Positions 1-4,786 of a stretch of DNA of 8,307 bases are shown here, piece after piece. Location of the stretch: positions 1 to 8,307 of the forward strand of contig JAATGE010000179.1 in NCBI GenBank assembly GCA_015654825.1, written 5' to 3'. The notes below the pieces were generated by a model. The model saw only the letters and a list, made by a program, of their open reading frames with translations, had not been told where the DNA came from and made no database searches. This DNA comes from Rhodospirillales bacterium. GTDB taxonomy: Bacteria > Pseudomonadota > Alphaproteobacteria > Acetobacterales > Acetobacteraceae. The translations under genes and the position numbers were made by a program. The stretch's first letter is position 1, and each line of letters starts with the position of its first letter.

Positions 1-90
1 CCTCAGGCCCCAGCGGGTCCAGGGCAGAGCCCTGGCCTTTGACAGGTCAAAATTTAAGGCAGTTGGTATTAGGCCCCAGACCCCAATTTT
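1..90. repeat. Dispersed GC-rich palindromic intergenic repeat, left copies
   Basis: Positions 1-39 match 6391-6429 at all but one base, and 70-88 match 6280-6298 exactly (core AGGCCCCAGACCCC). The units are built from nested palindromes around GGCCTNNNGGCCC and CCAGGGCNNNGCCCTGG. Both orientations occur within this window. The sequence is intergenic, downstream of the cyclo-ligase gene, and I see no gene in 1-200. This looks like a REP-like family that I associate with Acetobacteraceae intergenic regions. Its function is unknown; folding in RNA or transcription ending are guesses. Confidence 0.7.
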
Positions 91-206
91 GTTGGTTCCG
101 AGATTGGCATCGGCACCGTGCCAACGGCGCCGCCCGCACTCTGCACGTGGTACAGAAGGCTCCCGCCGCGCAGCGAATACGCAGGCGGCGGCACGCCGTC
201 GGGGGT

Positions 207-226
207 CCAGGGGGCGGAGCCCCTGG
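207..226 (-). terminator. Hairpin after the cyclo-ligase gene (possible terminator without U-tract)
   Basis: CCAGGGG at 207-213 pairs with CCCCTGG at 220-226 around a 6-base loop. It lies about 15 bases beyond the stop codon of the minus-strand cyclo-ligase gene, so it could end or protect that transcript. No T-run follows on the minus strand, so a classical intrinsic terminator is not supported. It may simply be a shortened copy of the dispersed GC repeat. Confidence 0.35.
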
Positions 227-240
227 TCGGCGAAGCCAAT

Positions 241-822
241 CTAAGCGCCCCGCAGCGCGACGCGCCCTCCTTCGGTAACTATCGCAGGCAGCGCGCGATC
301 GTGCGGGCCGGCGGGCACGGCGGGCACTTCCTGTGCGGCAAACCCGAAGCCGACCGCACGCACGCTCGGGTGGGCCGCCAGCGTGCGGTCGTAATAGCCG
401 CCGCCATAGCCAAGCCGGTGGCCGCGCCGGTCGAACGCCAGCAGCGGCACGAACATGATGTCGGGCGCGTCGTGCGCGCCATCCGGCCTCTCGGTGCCAA
501 AGCGCTCGCGCACCATGACGCAGCCGGGGCGCCAGTGCCGGAACCGCAGTGTCCCGCTGCGCGGCGGGGTTTCCGGCAGCAGCACGGGATGCCCGCGATC
601 GTGCAGCGCGTGCCAAAGCGGACGCAGGTCGATTTCGCCGGGCAGCGGCCAGACACCGGCAATCTTCGCGCCCGCCGGCAGTTTCAGGTCGCGCAATACA
701 TGCGCGCCCAGCACCGCCCCGAGCGCCGGATCCAGTCCCGCGCGCACCGCCAGCATACGGGCGCGGAGCTCCGCCTTCTCGCGGTCGATTTCGGATGGCT
801 GGGAAATGTGCGGAGCCGCCAT
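241..822 (-). CDS. ygfA: 5-formyltetrahydrofolate cyclo-ligase
   Basis: This is a 193-residue cytoplasmic enzyme that converts 5-formyl-THF to 5,10-methenyl-THF using ATP, returning a stable folate to the one-carbon pool. The family signature is clear near the C-terminal third: VPLLAFDRRGHRLGYGGGYY, with the glycine-rich nucleotide-binding segment GYGGGYYDR. The N-terminal basic helix (REKAELRARML) and the segment GVWPLPGEIDLRPL, which binds folate in relatives, are also present. Length is normal for the family. The ATG at 822 lies about 16 bases from the end of the 6S RNA and has no strong Shine-Dalgarno. That fits the known ssrS-ygfA arrangement, in which the two are co-transcribed. The protein looks intact, but its readthrough supply from the 6S promoter may be affected by the IS insertion upstream. 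Confidence 0.95.
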   Translation of the reverse strand: MAAPHISQPSEIDREKAELRARMLAVRAGLDPALGAVLGAHVLRDLKLPAGAKIAGVWPLPGEIDLRPLWHALHDRGHPVLLPETPPRSGTLRFRHWRPGCVMVRERFGTERPDGAHDAPDIMFVPLLAFDRRGHRLGYGGGYYDRTLAAHPSVRAVGFGFAAQEVPAVPAGPHDRALPAIVTEGGRVALRGA

Positions 823-837
823 GGCCGTTGGCGTACC

Positions 838-1001
838 ATCCTCCCAGAGCCTGCTTGTGCAGGTGGGCGCCAGGTACCGTGACCAGGATCACGACAGAGC
901 CAGCTCCCTGGAGGAGCTTAAGGCCCCGGGGATGAATTACCTGACGAACCGGGCAGCCCCGCCAGATCAATGTAGCGTGTTGCGCGGGGATAACCAGGGG
1001 C
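838..1001 (-). ncRNA. ssrS: 6S RNA (ssrS), alphaproteobacterial type
   Basis: 6S RNA imitates an open promoter and binds sigma70 RNA polymerase, lowering transcription in stationary phase. On the minus strand I recognise the conserved 3' half: GATCCTGGTCACGG, then TACCTGGCGCCCACC, then a small hairpin (CCTGC 863-859 with GCAGG 854-850), then CTCTGGGAGG. The apical hairpin is AGCTCC/GGAGCT (918-913 with 907-902), preceded by CCCCGGGGCCTTAAG. A closing stem can be drawn between CCCCTGG (1000-994) and CTGGGAGG (847-840) with one bulge, putting the 5' end near 1000. Its place between zapA and the cyclo-ligase gene matches the conserved locus. The IS1 element begins within a few bases of this 5' end. 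The exact ends are estimates. Confidence 0.88.
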
Positions 1002-1003
1002 CT
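996..1003. repeat. Target-site duplication, left copy
   Basis: AGGGGCCT directly precedes the left inverted repeat and recurs at 3499-3506 directly after the right one. Extending to 9 bases breaks the match on either side. Eight bases is a normal duplication size for IS1-family insertion. The left copy overlaps the predicted 5' end of the 6S RNA. Confidence 0.92.
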
Positions 1004-1024
1004 GGTAGTGCCTCAGTTTGAAAT
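1004..1024 (+). repeat. Left terminal inverted repeat of the IS1-family element
   Basis: It begins GGTAGTGCCTCA, then one mismatched base relative to the right end, then TTTGAAAT. This is the transposase recognition end. The 8-base AGTTTGAA inside it recurs inverted at 2530-2537, just ahead of the transposase gene. Confidence 0.92.
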
Positions 1025-1050
1025 GCTTGAGCGGTCTAGCTTGGTCGGGC

Positions 1051-1080
1051 TTGCCCACATACCCCGGTGTGGGTTATAGT
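1051..1080 (+). promoter_or_regulatory. Candidate promoter of the passenger cassette with operator-like dyad
   Basis: TTGCCC (1051-1056) and TATAGT (1075-1080), 18 bases apart, form a plausible sigma70-type promoter reading toward the passenger genes. The spacer holds an imperfect dyad: CCCAC at 1054-1058 pairs with GTGGG at 1069-1073, and ACC (1061-1063) with GGT (1066-1068). This is the position of an operator that would block polymerase. It is inferred from sequence only; the small basic protein encoded next is one candidate regulator. Confidence 0.45.
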
Positions 1081-1130
1081 TCATGACACGCTCGGTTAGT
1101 GGCGCCCGACGCCTGGCGCGTATATGTGAT

Positions 1131-1176
1131 GGCCACCCCTGGCCGCCTGTGGCCGCTCTAGGCCGCATTTGGCCAC
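1131..1176 (+). repeat. Five GGCC[G/A]C hexamers at exact 10-bp period
   Basis: GGCCAC 1131-1136, GGCCGC 1141-1146, GGCCGC 1151-1156, GGCCGC 1161-1166 and GGCCAC 1171-1176 begin exactly 10 bases apart, while the four bases between them differ. A 10-base period does not preserve a reading frame, so coding does not explain it. It does place every unit on nearly the same face of the helix, as in iterons or cooperative operator arrays. The last unit runs into the ATG at 1178. Likely a protein-binding array controlling the passenger genes or the element; the binder is unknown. Confidence 0.75.
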
Positions 1177-1177
1177 C

Positions 1178-1453
1178 ATGTCACTTGCACAATCACAACC
1201 GATTGTGGTTGGTTGGGGCATGCCCGACCGCTCAAGCAAGCCCGGACGCCCGCGTGACGCCAACCAGCTCGCAAAGCTGATGGTGGACATAGCTACGGGC
1301 GAGACCGTCGATCTAGAGCCAGCGTGTACAAAAAATGCCGCCGCTGTGGCGTTGGGGCGACTTGGAGGATTAAAAGGTGGCAACGCCAGAGCAGCCAGCC
1401 TCAGCGCCGACGAAAGGAAGCAAGTCGCGCAACGGGCCGCCCGAGCCCGATAG
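1178..1453 (+). CDS. Small basic passenger protein, GGLKGG / AA-rich C-terminal motif, unknown function
   Basis: A 91-residue protein from the ATG at 1178. The conserved part appears to begin at RPRDANQLAKLMVDIATGE, followed by a short linker, then AAAVALGRLGGLKGGNARAA and a basic helical tail ending ERKQVAQRAARAR. Small alphaproteobacterial proteins of this plan are sometimes annotated as histone-like or RNA-binding, but I know of no proven function. The charge and short helical tail fit nucleic-acid binding. The start is uncertain: TTG 1169, ATG 1178 and ATG 1220 are in frame and none has a good Shine-Dalgarno. ATG 1178 directly follows the GGCC array. The 3' end overlaps the proteinase gene by 77 bases in another frame, and the GGLKGG region encodes that gene's ribosome-binding site. 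It may regulate its own cassette or partner the proteinase. Confidence 0.72.
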   Translation: MSLAQSQPIVVGWGMPDRSSKPGRPRDANQLAKLMVDIATGETVDLEPACTKNAAAVALGRLGGLKGGNARAASLSADERKQVAQRAARAR

Positions 1454-2426
1454 GGCGGCAAAGGCGAGAACACCGACTGACAAGGAAGCGCAGCCCGCTA
1501 CGGCTCCACCTGATCCATTTGCGGCGGGCTACGACTTTCTAATCGTGAACTCGCCCATGGAGGGTGACCTGTTTATCAGGGTCATCCGCGCCGTCAGTAC
1601 AAGCAAGAAGAACAAGAAACTCGTTCTATTTCTGGTAAGCTGGGGCGGTGTCGCCGATGCGGCTTATAGGACCGGACGATACCTGCAATCAGCGTACGAC
1701 AGTATCACTGTGTTCATTCCGTCGTCGTGCAAGAGTGCCGGAACACTATTAGCGATTGCGGGCAATTGTATAATTATGAGTCCGTTTGGAGAACTAGGAC
1801 CGCTAGATGTTCAGCTAAGGAAGAAAGATGAAATCTTTGGCCGCCGGTCCGGGCTGATAACCCGTGCCGCAATAAGCGATCTTCAGGAGCACACTTTCGA
1901 TTTATTTGAGTATTTTATGCTTAAGATCATAAATAATAGTTACGGAAATGTGTCCCTGAAGGTCGCCGCTGACATCTCGGCCAAGGTATCCGGCGATATC
2001 ATGAGCAAGATATACGAGCAAATCCATCCGGATTCCTTGGGGCAAGATTTTCGAGATTTAAGTGTAGCAACGAAATATTGCGAGCGCCTCGCGAAATGGT
2101 CGAAGAATATTTCTGACGAAGGAATAAAAAGACTAGTTCACGAGTATCCTTCTCATGATTTTGTCATTGACAGTGAGGAGTCGAAGGAGATATTCGAGCA
2201 CGTGGATTTGCCGACGCCGACGCTTCTCCGGCTGCTGCGTGAGAACATTGATTGCCTTATGGAACCGCGCGACAACGTAAACGTAGTGGTAAGGCTGATC
2301 GAGCAAGGTGGTGCCGATGGAAAACCAGAAGACGTTCAGGGGAAACCAGATAATGCCTCCAATCAGCCGCGAGCCAATGGGCGAAACGCCGGAGCAGCGC
2401 CTACGGCGGAGGGAAGCCCTTCTTGA
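1377..2426 (+). CDS. SDH-family Clp-fold serine proteinase (passenger)
   Basis: A 349-residue protein of the SppA/ClpP-like 'SDH proteinase' group. Residues 1-50 are a proline/alanine-rich linker. The fold starts at GYDFLIVNSPMEGDLF, with SWGGVADAAYRTGRYL (about 89-104) giving the glycine pair of the oxyanion region. SSCKSAGTLLAIAGNCIIMS holds the likely nucleophile Ser120 in K-S-A-G-T, followed by FGELGPLDVQ (137-146). The C-terminal 45 residues are low-complexity. There is no signal peptide or membrane segment, so it is probably cytoplasmic. The GTG at 1377 is the only start before the fold: an in-frame TAA lies at 1371 and GGAGG (1364-1368) sits 8 bases upstream. The gene overlaps the preceding one, implying translational coupling, and its middle is A/T-richer than neighbours. 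The substrate is unknown, and SDH names in databases are not functional evidence. Confidence 0.82.
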   Translation: MATPEQPASAPTKGSKSRNGPPEPDRAAKARTPTDKEAQPATAPPDPFAAGYDFLIVNSPMEGDLFIRVIRAVSTSKKNKKLVLFLVSWGGVADAAYRTGRYLQSAYDSITVFIPSSCKSAGTLLAIAGNCIIMSPFGELGPLDVQLRKKDEIFGRRSGLITRAAISDLQEHTFDLFEYFMLKIINNSYGNVSLKVAADISAKVSGDIMSKIYEQIHPDSLGQDFRDLSVATKYCERLAKWSKNISDEGIKRLVHEYPSHDFVIDSEESKEIFEHVDLPTPTLLRLLRENIDCLMEPRDNVNVVVRLIEQGGADGKPEDVQGKPDNASNQPRANGRNAGAAPTAEGSPS

Positions 2427-2529
2427 TCTGGGCGCAGATTACACGAATGCCCTTTGCGGTCGGCACCGGGGGGCCGGAGAGAACGGAGGGGGTTGCGATA
2501 ACCGCCCTAATGCGGACCAAGCCGCCTAA
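2353..2529 (+). CDS. Possible third passenger protein, 58 aa, unknown
   Basis: From the ATG at 2353, with AGGGGA (2338-2343) 9 bases ahead, this frame encodes 58 residues. The first half resembles a charged helix (GETPEQRLRRREALLDLGAD) and the tail is glycine/asparagine-rich. It overlaps the low-complexity C-terminal end of the proteinase gene by 74 bases, repeating the overlap pattern between the first two passenger genes. GTG 2308 and ATG 2317 are alternative starts. I recognise no family, and it may be only a spurious ORF. Confidence 0.35.
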   Translation: MPPISREPMGETPEQRLRRREALLDLGADYTNALCGRHRGAGENGGGCDNRPNADQAA

Positions 2530-2547
2530 TTCAAACTAAAATAATGC

Positions 2548-2576
2548 TTGACCGCATTAGCATGAGGGGCTATCAA
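2548..2576 (+). promoter_or_regulatory. Candidate transposase promoter giving a leaderless mRNA
   Basis: TTGACC (2548-2553) and TATCAA (2571-2576) are spaced by exactly 17 bases. The expected start, about seven bases further, falls at 2583-2584, on or next to the transposase ATG. That would explain why no Shine-Dalgarno lies at a proper distance before this gene. The -10 match is only moderate (4 of 6). Confidence 0.4.
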
Positions 2577-2586
2577 CCCCCTCATG
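2561..2586 (+). promoter_or_regulatory. Inverted repeat covering the transposase start codon
   Basis: CATGAGGGG (2561-2569) and CCCCTCATG (2578-2586) are perfect 9-base arms around 8 bases, and the right arm contains the ATG at 2584. In a longer readthrough transcript from the passenger genes, the hairpin would bury the start codon and block translation. IS elements often use this trick to avoid activation by outside promoters. As DNA it could also be an operator over the -10 region. Confidence 0.55.
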
Positions 2587-3489
2587 AACAAGCTTTCTTC
2601 TGCCCAGCGCGCCAAAATCCTGCACCTTCTCTGCGAGGGCGCCAGCCTACGTTCCATTACGCGGACTGAGGGCGTTTCCCTCAACACGGTGACCAAGCTT
2701 CTGGTGGATGCGGGGAAGGCGTGCGACGCCTTCCACAATGAGACGGTTCGCAATGTTTCGTCGCGCCGGGTCCAGTGCGACGAAATTTGGGCTTTCGCCT
2801 ACGCGAAGCAGAAGAACGTCGCGACCGCCAAAGCCGCGCCGGAAGGTGCTGGCGACACGTGGACATGGACGGCCATCGACGCGGACTCCAAGCTCATCAT
2901 CTCGTATCTTGTAGGCGGACGTGACGGCGGATACGCCTATGAGTTCATGCAGGACGTAGCCAGCCGCCTCGCGAACCGGGTCCAGATGACTACGGACGGC
3001 CTGAAAGCTTATCTTGAAGCGGTTGAGGGCGCTTTCGGTGCCGACATCGACTATGCACAACTGGTGAAGCTGTACGGCGAGACGGCAGGCCCCAAGGGTC
3101 GCTATAGCCCGGCGGACTGCATCGGCGCCCGCAAAGAAGCGATCACCGGCGCCCCGATCGAAAAGCACGTCAGCACGTCCTACGTGGAACGCCAGAACCT
3201 CACGATGCGGATGCACATGCGCCGATTCACTCGCCTGACGAACGGGTTCAGCAAGTCGGTCGAGAACGACGGCTACGCAGTCGCGCTGCATTTCACGTAT
3301 TACAATTTCGTGCGTATGCACAAAACGCTGCGGATGACCCCCGCAATGGCGGCCGGTGTCACTAACAAATTGTGGGAGATTTCGGACATCGTGGCGCTGG
3401 TAGAGAAGGCCGAAGCGGCTCAGCCCGCCGCCAAACGCGGCTCTTACAAGCCCCGCCAGCCGAAAACGACCCCGGCAATTTCAAAGTGA
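2584..3489 (+). CDS. IS1-family DDE transposase (single ORF)
   Basis: A 301-residue transposase that acts on the element's inverted repeats. An N-terminal helix-turn-helix (about 6-45, SLRSITRTEGVSLNTVTKLL) is followed by the catalytic core. The proposed metal-binding triad is Asp66 in QCDEIWAF, Asp138 in MTTDGLKAYL and Glu202 in SYVERQNLTMRMHMRRF. The segment after Glu202, ending RLTNGFSKS, is typical of IS1 relatives. Unlike E. coli IS1, it is one continuous frame with no InsA/InsB frameshift. The TGA at 3487 lies inside the right inverted repeat. No catalytic residue is missing, so it looks active. Translation may be controlled by the hairpin over its start. Confidence 0.93.
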   Translation: MNKLSSAQRAKILHLLCEGASLRSITRTEGVSLNTVTKLLVDAGKACDAFHNETVRNVSSRRVQCDEIWAFAYAKQKNVATAKAAPEGAGDTWTWTAIDADSKLIISYLVGGRDGGYAYEFMQDVASRLANRVQMTTDGLKAYLEAVEGAFGADIDYAQLVKLYGETAGPKGRYSPADCIGARKEAITGAPIEKHVSTSYVERQNLTMRMHMRRFTRLTNGFSKSVENDGYAVALHFTYYNFVRMHKTLRMTPAMAAGVTNKLWEISDIVALVEKAEAAQPAAKRGSYKPRQPKTTPAISK

Positions 3490-3498
3490 GGCACTACC
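3478..3498 (-). repeat. Right terminal inverted repeat of the IS1-family element
   Basis: Read on the minus strand it begins GGTAGTGCCTCA and matches the left end at 20 of 21 bases. It contains the last two sense codons and the stop of the transposase gene. Confidence 0.92.
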
Positions 3499-3506
3499 AG
3501 GGGCCT
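3499..3506. repeat. Target-site duplication, right copy
   Basis: AGGGGCCT follows the right inverted repeat and is identical to 996-1003. Removing the element and one copy rejoins the sequence upstream of the 6S RNA to its 5' end. Confidence 0.92.
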
Positions 3507-3577
3507 TGCCACCGCATCCAGTGTGATCGCATTTGAAAAACGCCAGCGCCCGCTCCAACCGACGTCAGCGAACAAAT

Positions 3578-3656
3578 AAAAGTTTTTGCTTCTTTTTTCA
3601 AAAAGAAGTACTTTTTCCTGTTTTTTTTGAAAAAAAGAACCAAAAAACTTTTGTTA
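3578..3656 (-). terminator. Long A/T-rich nested inverted repeat, likely terminator of the acyltransferase gene
   Basis: Arms at 3578-3604 and about 3627-3656 are near-complementary (AAAAGTTTTTGCTTCTTTTT against the complement of GAAAAAAAGAACCAAAAAAC). Each arm also folds on itself, for example TTCTTTTT 3590-3597 with AAAAAGAA 3600-3607. It is extremely A/T-rich within a GC-rich chromosome and lies about 40 bases beyond the stop of the minus-strand acyltransferase gene. A terminator role between that gene and the original 6S promoter is plausible. I associate very similar A/T hairpins with other Acetobacteraceae intergenic regions, but cannot verify that here. Confidence 0.5.
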
Positions 3657-3695
3657 ATTTGGCTTTCGTTTCGGGTCGAAGCGTCCGGCTCGCTG

Positions 3696-4736
3696 TCAGC
3701 AGGCCGGCCGCGCGACACCGCGACCGAGCCCTCGCAACACCAGCCGCTGCAGCGGACGCTCCAGGGAGCGGTAGCTCAAACCGGCAATCGCCAACGTGCC
3801 GGCCAGAACCAGCGCCAGGCTGACCGCATGGCTCGCGTGCTGGCCGACCAGTGCAAAAACCGCCGTCATCACCAGCGTATGAAGCAGGTAGATCGAGTAG
3901 GACACATTTCCCACCCACCGCGCCGGTGCCGAGGAAAGCACGCCCCGCAGCCACAAACGGTCGCGCAACACCAGATTGAACACCACGATATATTGTAAGG
4001 CGACCAGGTTGCTCCGCCACGGGTCGATATCCGCTCCCGTCACCGCCCTGGCGATCAGCGGAAAGCTCAACGGAAGAGTGGCGAACGCCAGCAACGGCAC
4101 CACGGACGCGCCCCACGTCCGCGCCCCGCCTCCCGGTCGCAGCAGCACGGCCGAAACGACGCCGAACAGGAAATACCGCGCGGTTCCCAAAAATCCGTTG
4201 CCGTACGTATAGCCGGCGGCCGTCAGCCCCGCGACCGCCGCCAGCAGTATCACAACGGTTGCAATCCGGTTCCCCAGCCGCCGGTGCAAACCCCACAGCC
4301 CGACGAACACGGCGTAGAAAATGATTTCCACCCGAATGGTCCAGAATATCGAAACCCCCGGATCGAGCAGCGCGATCTGCCGCAGATACGCGACCAAAAT
4401 GGCGACCCGGCCGGCACCGCCCCAGATCAAATCATGCAGCGGCCACAGGAAAGCCGCGATCGCGAACATCGGATACACCCGCGCGAACCGCCGCACCGCG
4501 TACTGCCCGACATTGGCGGCCACGAACGCCTGGTCGATATGAAGATGCGCCATCAGGAAGCCGCTGAGCATGAAGAACAGCATGACACCGCACTGCCCGG
4601 CGCCGTGCCCCAGCAGGCCGTGCCAAAGGGCGGATTCATTACTGTAATGGCTGACCACGACGATCAGCGCGGCGGTTCCGCGCAGCCCGTCCAGCGCCGG
4701 GATCGTCGGCCGGCCCCCGACCCCGCCCTGGGCCAT
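3696..4736 (-). CDS. Acyltransferase-3 family integral membrane protein
   Basis: A 346-residue inner-membrane protein of the OafA/NodX acyltransferase family, which move acetyl or other acyl groups onto sugars of surface polysaccharides or lipids. Family marks in order are ALDGLRG (14-20) with the conserved His30 in VVVSH, FFMLSGFLMA (54-63), RRFARVYPMF (82-91), FWTIRVEIIFY (131-141, Glu137 in the usual W..E..FY motif), GNVSYSIYLLH near 280, and ERPLQR near the end. About ten hydrophobic segments are visible. Length is normal for a stand-alone member without a periplasmic SGNH domain. It starts at ATG 4736 with only a weak purine-rich GGGAAG upstream, 50 bases after zapA on the same strand. 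An acyltransferase between zapA and ssrS is not the usual gene order. The acceptor substrate cannot be told from sequence. Confidence 0.9.
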   Translation of the reverse strand: MAQGGVGGRPTIPALDGLRGTAALIVVVSHYSNESALWHGLLGHGAGQCGVMLFFMLSGFLMAHLHIDQAFVAANVGQYAVRRFARVYPMFAIAAFLWPLHDLIWGGAGRVAILVAYLRQIALLDPGVSIFWTIRVEIIFYAVFVGLWGLHRRLGNRIATVVILLAAVAGLTAAGYTYGNGFLGTARYFLFGVVSAVLLRPGGGARTWGASVVPLLAFATLPLSFPLIARAVTGADIDPWRSNLVALQYIVVFNLVLRDRLWLRGVLSSAPARWVGNVSYSIYLLHTLVMTAVFALVGQHASHAVSLALVLAGTLAIAGLSYRSLERPLQRLVLRGLGRGVARPAC

Positions 4737-4786
4737 CGGGCGCCGCTTCCCGTGCGCCGGCCGTGTCGCGATGGCGGGTGGGCGGC

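Larger units (their letters stand above)
1004..3498 (+). mobile_element. Complete IS1-family element with passenger genes (2495 bp)
   Basis: The ends are inverted repeats (1004-1024 and 3478-3498, 20 of 21 bases matching) that open with GGTAGTGCCTCA and fit the GGnnnTG consensus of IS1 ends. An 8-bp target duplication flanks them. Inside is one DDE transposase of IS1 type at the right end, its stop codon lying within the right inverted repeat. About 1.5 kb of passenger sequence with three overlapping ORFs fills the left. Typical IS1 elements are roughly 0.7-1.2 kb; larger members exist, such as the ISMhu11 group. The middle of the passenger region is visibly more A/T-rich than the chromosome around it, supporting transfer. 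Perfect duplications and intact ORFs suggest a fairly recent insertion, and the element looks capable of moving. Confidence 0.92.

Noticed and set aside
70..240. Possible minus-strand remnant reading DGVPPPAYSLRGGSLLYH before a stop in the repeat
   Set aside because: No credible start or ribosome site, and the ends of the frame lie inside dispersed repeat units. I could not name a family, so I leave it as unexplained intergenic sequence.
47..970. 307-codon open frame on the minus strand
   Set aside because: It runs out of frame through the cyclo-ligase gene and through the 6S RNA, with arginine/alanine-rich nonsense composition typical of a GC-rich shadow frame.
1131..1176. GGCC array as a CRISPR or microsatellite
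   Set aside because: Units of six bases with four-base linkers are far too short for CRISPR, and the linkers are not repeated, so it is not a simple tandem microsatellite.
1083..1280. 65-codon plus-strand ORF at the left of the passenger region
   Set aside because: No Shine-Dalgarno, overlaps the promoter and GGCC array, tryptophan/proline-rich composition produced by the repeats.
996..3506. Composite transposon or integrative element with att sites
   Set aside because: Only one transposase and one pair of IS1-type ends with an 8-bp duplication are present; there is no integrase and no tRNA target.
3598..4296. 232-codon minus-strand frame overlapping the acyltransferase
   Set aside because: It is a shadow of the acyltransferase gene; the true frame has membrane segments and family motifs, and this one runs into the A/T hairpin.
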